16,591 nt of DNA from JARYMI01 sp037444845. GTDB lineage: Bacteria; Acidobacteriota; Aminicenantia; Aminicenantales; UBA8522. The translations under genes were made by a program, and so were the position numbers. Under the pieces are notes generated by a model. That model was given only the letters and a program-made list of their open reading frames with translations, had not been told where the DNA came from and searched no databases. Location of the stretch: NCBI GenBank assembly GCA_037444845.1, contig JBBILQ010000059.1:1-16591 (forward strand), written 5' to 3'. Of the stretch, positions 6,718 to 12,400 are shown in pieces; within the stretch, counting starts at the first letter, position 1; every line of letters begins with the position of its first letter.

Positions 6718-7140
6718 GAAACGCGGTCACTTCTTTGCCTCTTTCTCTCCGGAGAGGATAGGGGTCATTGTTCGGCTGATGGGTAATCCGCGCGCGGGTG
6801 ACGGCATGGGGTCCGTTTTCGATTTCGGTGATTTTCGACTCACAAAAAATGACCCTTGCGCTATTGCTAACCCCCCAAGATAAAGCCGTAATAACGGGGG
6901 CGTTGGCACCGGCCGGTCGTCGCCGGGATTACGCTCGTTCTGATCAGGGGGGGTGGACAGGCGCCTTTCCGAATATGGACCGCTCCAACGGTACCTATCA
7001 CTAGCGGGTTGCTACTGCTTATCTCCGGAGTCCTCTTTCTCTTGAGCTGGCCGTGCCGTCAAACGGTGTAGACGAGATGGACCAGCACCTGGCCTGGACC
7101 ACCCAGGCTATCCGGGCCGTCAGCCTTATAGGTAAGCTGG
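6718..7140. other. Gene-poor stretch, possibly with decayed coding remnants
   Basis: No complete gene is supported here. One plus-strand frame (about 6895-7071, no start codon) reads as a hydrophobic segment, GLLLLISGVLFLLSWPC, like the end of a membrane protein. One minus-strand frame (about 6938-6718) stays open but matches nothing I recognise. Both have no start or ribosome binding site and are best read as decayed DNA. Confidence 0.35.
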
Positions 7141-7188
7141 AATTTTGTGCATTATGTATGGCGTCCCTGGATATATTATGCCTGGATA
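7141..7188 (+). repeat. REP-like repeat copy F with CCTGGATA words
   Basis: The core is 7147-7167 (GCATTATGTATGGCGTCCC), preceded by AATTTT as in copies C and H. The word CCTGGATA occurs at 7166-7173 and again at 7181-7188. No gene ends at this copy. It is upstream of the first toxin-antitoxin module. Confidence 0.82.
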
Positions 7189-7328
7189 GAAATTCATGGA
7201 CATGAGCGAATTCTTGGAATTCAAGTTGTGTCTCCTGAGTTTCGGCTGCCAGGCGGGCATACCGGGGAACGGCCCCCTTTTTCTCTTGCTATTTGATATA
7301 TGTGTTCCCTCCGTCCGGGTAATTTGAG
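7189..7328. other. Intergenic DNA upstream of the RHH-PIN module
   Basis: A short frame (7195-7326) begins MDMSEFLEFK and has no ribosome binding site or family likeness, so I do not call it. A GAATTC..GGAATTC palindrome lies near 7208-7221. Nothing else can be supported. Confidence 0.3.
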
Positions 7329-7358
7329 CTTGCCTAGCCGGCAAGAATGGTGCATAAT
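7329..7358 (+). promoter_or_regulatory. Promoter and overlapping operator of the RHH-PIN toxin-antitoxin operon
   Basis: TTGCCT (7330-7335), 17 bases, then CATAAT (7353-7358) form a plausible -35/-10 pair. An inverted repeat, CTTGCC (7329-7334) and GGCAAG (7340-7345) with a five-base centre, covers the -35 box. Such a palindrome is where ribbon-helix-helix antitoxins usually bind to repress their own operon. Confidence 0.5.
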
Positions 7359-7398
7359 ATGAATCAAAACAACTCAGCGTTAGACTCGCGGAGGCCAA

Positions 7399-7653
7399 AT
7401 GAAATCGATCACGGTCCACGGAATAGACAGGGAAACAGAAAAACTCATCAAGGAACGAGCCAAATCGGCGGGCACAAGCGTCAATAAGACTGTGAAGGAA
7501 CTTCTGGCCAAGGCGCTTGGAAAGGCCAAAGACAAGAGTGATCACCGGGCCGAATTCCTTGATTTCTTCGGCGTCTGGTCAGAGGCCGACGAAAGCCAAT
7601 TTCTGGAGGCCATCAAAGACTTGGAAGCCGTTAACCCTGAGGACTGGAAATGA
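7399..7653 (+). CDS. Ribbon-helix-helix antitoxin (FitA/VapB-like)
   Basis: The protein has 84 residues. GGAGG (7390-7394) lies four bases before the ATG. The N-terminus MKSITVHGIDRETEKLIKER, followed by AKSAGTSVNKTVKELLAKAL, is a ribbon-helix-helix DNA-binding fold: one beta strand, a turn, then two helices. The C-terminal part (FGVWSEADESQFLEAI) should wrap the toxin. Its stop overlaps the toxin start (ATGA at 7650-7653), giving translational coupling. It would neutralise the PIN toxin encoded next and repress the operon through the palindrome at 7329-7345. The family is clear; the subfamily is not. Confidence 0.85.
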   Translation: MKSITVHGIDRETEKLIKERAKSAGTSVNKTVKELLAKALGKAKDKSDHRAEFLDFFGVWSEADESQFLEAIKDLEAVNPEDWK

Positions 7654-8051
7654 AAAGAATTCTGCTGGACACAAACGCTTACGTGCGCTTGTTGAGAGGG
7701 GATGAAAAAGTCATGACTTATCTGGCCCAGGCCGATTGTGTTTATATGTCCGTGTTTGTCCTGGGCGAGTTGTATGCAGGCTTCAGAGCCAGCGCCAAGG
7801 AAAAAGAAAACAGGCGAATTCTGGAAAGGTTCCTTGGCAAATCAACGGTATCGGTACTTGGAGCGACGATTGAAACGGCGGATATCTTCGGTCTCATTGC
7901 GGCCTCCCTTAGAAAGTCGGGACGCCCGATCCCGGTCAATGATATCTGGATTGCAGCCCACGCCTTGGAAACAGGCTCGATTCTGGTGACCTATGATGAC
8001 CATTTCGCGCTAGTCCCGGGCCTCCGGCTCTGGGATGAAATCGGTCACTAG
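7650..8051 (+). CDS. vapC: PIN-domain ribonuclease toxin, VapC type
   Basis: The protein has 133 residues, the usual VapC length. The acidic metal-binding residues are all present: D7 in LLDTN, E40 in LGELYAG, D98 in VNDIWIAAHA, and D116/D117 in TYDDHF near the end. PIN toxins cut RNA, often tRNA or rRNA, with magnesium. The ATG overlaps the antitoxin stop codon. The pair is an intact type II module and nothing suggests decay. The RNA target cannot be read from the sequence. Confidence 0.9.
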   Translation: MKRILLDTNAYVRLLRGDEKVMTYLAQADCVYMSVFVLGELYAGFRASAKEKENRRILERFLGKSTVSVLGATIETADIFGLIAASLRKSGRPIPVNDIWIAAHALETGSILVTYDDHFALVPGLRLWDEIGH

Positions 8052-8084
8052 GCGAGTACCTCGGGGAACGTTCCCTTGTACGCC
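8051..8084 (+). terminator. Hairpin directly after the vapC stop codon
   Basis: The perfect palindrome GGGAACGTTCCC (8064-8075) is flanked by outer arms GGCG..TAC (8051-8059) and GTACGCC (8078-8084). It could fold to a strong stem at the end of the toxin-antitoxin transcript. No T tract follows, so termination is only a possibility. Confidence 0.3.
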
Positions 8085-8102
8085 AGACCGAACGCCGTGG
8101 AT

Positions 8103-8282
8103 TCAAAGGCCAGGAGAAAAGCCAAGGAAATGAGGTAAATAGGTATTATCTCCCCCAATTTTTCTTATCGGAATGCATTCGGGATTATCGGAAATATACT
8201 TCTGTAATTTTGTCTCTTGTTCAAAACTCTGCCTTTCCAATCTTCTTGCGTCTTTTCCCCTTTTCGTTACGATAATTGGCAT
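8103..8282 (-). pseudogene. Truncated gene: N-terminus of a larger conserved protein of PD-(D/E)XK-like type
   Basis: This is a 59-residue frame starting MPIIVTKRGKDARRLE, with QKYISDNPECIPI near residue 27. It has a credible ribosome binding site (GAGGAG, 8290-8295). This opening (MP.IVTK.GK.A..IE...FE.E..LQKYI..NPE.IP) is one I recall from conserved hypothetical proteins of about 300 residues with a nuclease-like fold, in which the conserved part continues well beyond this point. Here the likeness ends near residue 45 and a foreign tail runs to TGA at 8103. In the other minus frame the same DNA ends in a hydrophobic reading (LISLAFLLAFESTAFGLAYK) with its own stop at 8048-8050, so two unrelated gene ends may be fused here. 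It is probably a deletion remnant. Confidence 0.55.
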
Positions 8283-8304
8283 TTCCTCTCTCCTCTTTTC
8301 TGTA

Positions 8305-8397
8305 AATCGAGATCTATTAATGAGATTCCAAATTAATTGACAGCATAGGTAATTTCCGCCCCAGAAAGTTCCCCAACCTGTCTGACAGGGCTATTTT
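8305..8397. other. Short AT-rich spacer before repeat copy G
   Basis: Nothing beyond the shared lead-in to repeat G (CAGGGCTATTTT, 8386-8397) can be supported. The same lead-in, CAGGGCAATTTT, precedes copy H, so the conserved part of the repeat extends about 12 bases on this side. Confidence 0.4.
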
Positions 8398-8455
8398 GTG
8401 CATTACGTATGGCGTCACCCGAATTTTAGGCTACCCGAATTTTTACCCGAATTTT
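8398..8455 (+). repeat. REP-like repeat copy G with ACCCGAATTTT words at the 3' end of the PIN gene
   Basis: The core is 8398-8420 and ends GGCGTCACCC, with one base different from the consensus. The word ACCCGAATTTT occurs three times between 8417 and 8455. Read on the gene strand, the third copy is the end of the PIN gene itself (AAATTCGGGTAA, which encodes the last residues and the stop). The gene end was thus copied, or matched, twice towards the repeat. Confidence 0.88.
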
Positions 8456-8880
8456 TTGAAAAACTCGGCCACGGAAATAATCTCAATCCCCTCGTATATC
8501 TTGAGCTCCCGCAAGTGCTTATCGCTGCTCACGATAGCGTCTGCTTTTCCGTCAACAGCCAGTTCCAGGAATTTATTGTCAGACGGATCCTTGTCGATCA
8601 GGCGCAGCTTTGTCCTGATTTTGACTGGCTCAAAAAACGGCGCCACTTCGACCGCAATGAGGGACTTGATCTCATCCGCCGTTAGCCGGAATTTCGGGTA
8701 AGAAAGAACTCTCAGGTATTCCTTAAGCACTTCCGAGGAGAGGAGAAAGACGATCTCGTTCCGCTGCCACAAAGAAACGAGCCGGCTTGACGGCCCACCG
8801 AAAAGTAGCGCCGAGATGAAGACATTGGTATCGAGGACAGCGCGCGGCCGCGTCTTCCTCCTTATTTTTTCCTTGCCCAT
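8443..8880 (-). CDS. PIN-domain toxin, COG1569-like
   Basis: The protein has 145 residues. The basic N-terminus leads to RAVLDTNVFISALLFGGPSS, typical of the COG1569 group of putative PIN toxins. Metal-binding residues are visible: D17, E50 or E54 (SSEVLKEYLRVL), D101 (DPSDNKFLELA) and D120 (ADAIVSSDKHL). Its start lies 19 bases inside the end of the AbrB-like antitoxin gene, so translation is coupled. This group is unlike the VapC at 7650-8051, so the two modules are not duplicates. The last codons are shared with the tandem words of repeat copy G, and the C-terminus (FFKKFG) may have been reshaped by that insertion. Confidence 0.87.
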   Translation of the reverse strand: MGKEKIRRKTRPRAVLDTNVFISALLFGGPSSRLVSLWQRNEIVFLLSSEVLKEYLRVLSYPKFRLTADEIKSLIAVEVAPFFEPVKIRTKLRLIDKDPSDNKFLELAVDGKADAIVSSDKHLRELKIYEGIEIISVAEFFKKFG

Positions 8881-9098
8881 GCAATCGCTTCCTCTATGTC
8901 CTTCTCGGTCAGCCCGAGAGCGGCGACTTTCTTCCTCACTTTTTCTACCGGACGATCGCTACGCGGGGTAAGATTCACGGGTTCCAGGATGATCCTCCCG
9001 CCCTCCGCTTTCGCCTGGAAATATTCCACATCCTTGAAATCTTCCATGATCTTCTTAGGCAGAGTGATTTGATTTTTATAGGTTCTTTTGCAGAGCAT
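8862..9098 (-). CDS. AbrB/SpoVT-type (swapped-hairpin) antitoxin
   Basis: The protein has 78 residues. A GGAGG (9105-9109) sits six bases before the start. The N-terminal part (YKNQITLPKKIMEDF, then AEGGRIILEPV) is a swapped-hairpin AbrB DNA-binding fold. The C-terminal half (VRKKVAALGLTEKDIEEAI) is the helix that should bind the toxin. It is first in a two-gene operon with the PIN toxin. A palindrome upstream (9128-9160) may be its operator. Confidence 0.87.
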   Translation of the reverse strand: MLCKRTYKNQITLPKKIMEDFKDVEYFQAKAEGGRIILEPVNLTPRSDRPVEKVRKKVAALGLTEKDIEEAIAWARKK

Positions 9099-9127
9099 CT
9101 TAAACCTCCGGATTCAGTCTGCCATAT

Positions 9128-9160
9128 AGTAAGGAATATGTCAAGTAATATATCCTTACT
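9128..9160 (-). promoter_or_regulatory. Inverted repeat and -35 box upstream of the AbrB-PIN operon
   Basis: Arms AGTAAGGA (9128-9135) and TCCTTACT (9153-9160) pair perfectly around 17 AT-rich bases. On the minus strand a perfect TTGACA (9144-9139) lies between them. No good -10 is found at 16-18 bases, so the promoter assignment is weak. The palindrome itself fits an antitoxin operator. Confidence 0.4.
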
Positions 9161-9390
9161 TCATTACAAAATCTCATCCCGCCCCTTTTCGATCCGAGTT
9201 TTTTTCATTCAATCTGAAAGACGCCCGGAAGCGGCGATGATTCTCAGCAGAAATTTTGTTAGCCGAGAAAAGCCGAGGCTTGGGCACGTCTTGTCTCAAG
9301 ACGATAACTCGTCAAAAAACTCTTGACAAGGAATCAGCCTGAACCGCCTGATCAGTGCCAAGCTAACGCGCCTATAAAACCATCCAGGGC
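9161..9390. other. Spacer between the antitoxin promoter and repeat copy H
   Basis: No gene is supported. An imperfect inverted repeat (near 9289-9302 and 9320-9330, CTTGTC and GACAAG ends) is present and its function is unknown. Confidence 0.35.
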
Positions 9391-9431
9391 AATTTTGTGC
9401 ATTACGTATGGCGTCCCCCTAAACCCCTAAA
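9391..9431 (+). repeat. REP-like repeat copy H with CCCCTAAA words, overlapping the addA stop codon
   Basis: The core runs 9397-9419 and has the full consensus (CATTACGTATGGCGTCCCCC). The word CCCCTAAA occurs at 9416-9423 and 9424-9431. Read on the gene strand, TTTAGGGG supplies the TAG stop of addA, and the stop shares base 9419 with the core. The last two residues of AddA are therefore encoded by the tandem. Confidence 0.9.
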
Positions 9432-12400
9432 CTGACCCAGCGGTCGATGGAGGTGAAGTAGAGTCCGGATTCACGCACGGGCTCGCCGGTGACCTGGCTC
9501 CAGAAGCGCGTGTAAAGCCCGATTTGGGGGGCGTAAAAATCAATGATCGAGGCGAATTCGGGAGAGACGGCCCGAATCCTCTCGATGCCGGGCTTCTGGC
9601 CAATAGAGGCAAGAGCGGCCTCAGAGATTGGAATCCTGTCTGTTTTATAATCGACAATCACCCAGCCCGGAGCCTGGCCCTCCCTTCCGTCCTGGCCGTC
9701 CCTCGCGTCCTTGCCATCCTCGCCGCGTTGCCCCGCTTGCCCATTTTTAACTGCCCGCGCATCGTGTTCCTCGCCGCAGTCTTCCTCGCGCCCTGCACCT
9801 CCTCTGCCCTCGCTATCCTTACCGTCTTCCCAGAAGACGAGGTCGATCGTGCCGCTGAGGATGACACTGAGGTCGCTTCCCCGTCCGGCGCCTGATTTTC
9901 CTCGGGATTGTCGGGGACTTTTTTGTCCCCCCAATTCGGCAAGCTCGCGCTCCGAGGTTCGAATCGAGAATGGAATCTCGAAATAACGTTTTTCCGCCCG
10001 CATGACCCGCGCCCAGAAGGGAGAACCGAGGATCGCCTCGATGTGAGTGAGGAGCATCTCTTTATCCGAAAAATCCGATTCTTCAGCAGTCATGACGTTT
10101 TCGACAAAAAGCTCGAGCTCCTTCTTTTTAGGCTTGAGCCGGCCGCTGCCCACCGCTTCGAGAACCTGATGGACGACGCGGCCCCAGCTCAGTCCGAAGC
10201 CGGGCACTCGCTTTCTAAAGGAAACTACGCCACCCCCAACACCCTCCCTGTATTCTTTCCTGGCTAATGCAGTGACGCTTTGAACGTCATAAGTTGGCTC
10301 GGCGGCCGCTTTCAAGGACTCTGCGATTTCTTTTCTGGCCCGGGCCACCTCGGCCTTTGAAATCAGGACTTTTTCCCGGGTTTCTGCACCTTCCCCGCCA
10401 CCCGCTGCCTCGAGTTCAGGCACACCGCTCAGGGCGCCATCCAGAATTTCCCAGGCCTTATTCCTGGGCTCGCCGGCATAGGTGCTGATGACCAGCATGT
10501 CCCTGGCGCGGGTCGCCGCCACGTACATCAACCTGGTCTCTTCGGCTGTCTCATATTTTTTTTCCTCTTCGGCCGCTGTCTCCCACCCGACGGGACGGGA
10601 GAGGACTTTCCTTGTATAGTAATCGGTTTTCCCGGACTTCTTCGGCTCTTTAAAAACAAAATATCCCAGGGGACCTGACCAGCCACGGCCCGCTCCACTG
10701 CTCACCCCACGCCCCGCCTTCCTGGCGGAACCCGGCTCACCCCTGACCCGGATGATATGCTTTTCAACCTCGTGCTCTCTTATCCCTACGGGGTCGGCCA
10801 GGAACACAATGGGCGCCTCAAGCCCCTTGGCTTTATGCAGGTTCATCAGCCGCACCGCATTTTCCCGCGCGGGCGTCAGGCTCATCTCCTCGATGTCCCG
10901 AACCTCGCTCAACTCCTCCAGGAATTTCACGGTCTGAGCGAACGCCGTCACTCCTTTTCGCTCCTCGTTCCTCACGATCTCGAGGAGCTTGAGCACATTT
11001 CCGACCCGGCTGCTTCCCATTTCGAGGGAGACGTAGAAATTCAGGATGCCCGAATCCTCGAATATCTTCTGCAGGGCAGCCGAGGGAGGAAGCTCGAGCG
11101 TCCACTTCCTCCATTCGCGCAGTTTCGCCAGGGCCATCGAAACCACCGTGGCGCCCAGCTTCTTGCTCTCAAGGATATCTTTTCCCGGCGTCGCAAAATT
11201 GAACCGTCCGCCCTCCCGCTTGAACTCGACCAGGTCCTCGTCACTCGCGCCGAAAAAGACGCCCCTCAGCACGGCAACCGTGTAGACCGGGTTATCCGGG
11301 TCATTGAGAGCCAGAGCCAGGTTCCTAATCTCGCCGATCTCCTCCGCTTCGGCAAAGGCAGCGCTCCCGGTGATCTCGAACGGAATCCCGCGCGCCTCGA
11401 GCGCGCGCGCATAGATGTGCATGTGCTTCTTGTAGCGGAAAAGAACCAGGAAATCGGAAGGCTGAGCCTTCCTGCCCCCATTCCCGCTCAACGAGCCCTC
11501 CACTTTGTGAGTGGAATTCCGGGAATCAGGTGTAGTGTCCCCCGAATTCAAAGTGAGGTTGCCGGCGCAGGCCCACCGGATCCAGTCCGCGATGGACTCG
11601 GCATCGAAACGGGCGATGTCTTCGCCCTTATGTCTCGGCACGCGCGGCGCCACGATCTTATAGACACCCGACGCGCATCCCTCCTCACCCTCTCGCACCG
11701 TCTCGAGCGGCGCAAACGCTGCCTGGTACCGGTCCGACTGCTGCGGCAAAACCGCCTTCCACAAGGGATTGTTCCACTCGGCCAGCGCCCCGAGCGAGCG
11801 GAAATTCGTCGTCAGTTGCAGAACTACTCCGCCGCCATCCTTCACGATCTTCTTCACCAGGTTATAGATATCGATATCAGCCCGCCTGAACCTGTAGATC
11901 GACTGTTTCGGGTCGCCCACCAGGAAAAGCGAGCCGGGCGCCGGCCGGAGCTTCTGCCAGTCCTTCTCCTCCACATCTGTCCCCTTGAGATACATCAAGA
12001 CCTCAGCCTGGATGGGGTCTGTGTCCTGGAATTCGTCGACGAGCACGTGCGTGAACTTGCGGCTGAAATACCGCCTGACCTCAGGGTTATCCCGCAGCAG
12101 CCGTGCCGCATGCAGGAGCAAGTCTTCATAATCCAGCTTGTTTTCTTCCTTGCGCCGGGCCTCGAAAAAAGCGATGGCCGGCCCAAGGAACCGGACGATC
12201 CGGTCATGCCTGCATTCACGCCACGCCTTCAATGCCGGCCCCACCACCTCTTCCCTGAATTTATCGAATTGAGCCTGGAAAGCTTCGGCTTCCTCCTTTG
12301 TCGACCACCGATTAAAAGTCACTTTCGGGTCTTTGTCCTGTATCTCAAACGTCTCCATCAGGACGCGATGGTCTTCGAGCTTGAGGTTTCTCTGGCGGTT

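Noticed and set aside
5925..6761. 278-codon plus-strand frame antisense to the DUF5916 gene
   Set aside because: The minus-strand frame has a signal peptide and domain patterns. The plus-strand frame is a mirror with a lysine/glutamate-rich end from the leucine/phenylalanine signal peptide codons.
6718..6938. Minus-strand frame ending ERGKEVTAFLV as a small gene upstream of the DUF5916 gene
   Set aside because: It has no start codon or ribosome binding site, its end overlaps the extended -10 promoter, and no family is recognised.
7126..7545. 139-codon minus-strand frame through repeat F and the antitoxin promoter
   Set aside because: It crosses the repeat core, the operator and the antitoxin gene antisense. 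No ribosome binding site or domain.
9289..9330. Imperfect inverted repeat with CTTGTC/GACAAG ends
   Set aside because: The arms are short and interrupted, with no T tract and no gene it would serve. Not enough to call a terminator.
955..9431. The spaced repeats as a CRISPR array
   Set aside because: The copies are scattered over 8.5 kb in both orientations with genes between them, there are no regular spacers, and no cas genes are present.
978..9431. Variable words beside a constant core as a diversity-generating retroelement
   Set aside because: There is no reverse transcriptase, no template/variable repeat pair and no adenine-specific variation. The words relate to their own flanks.
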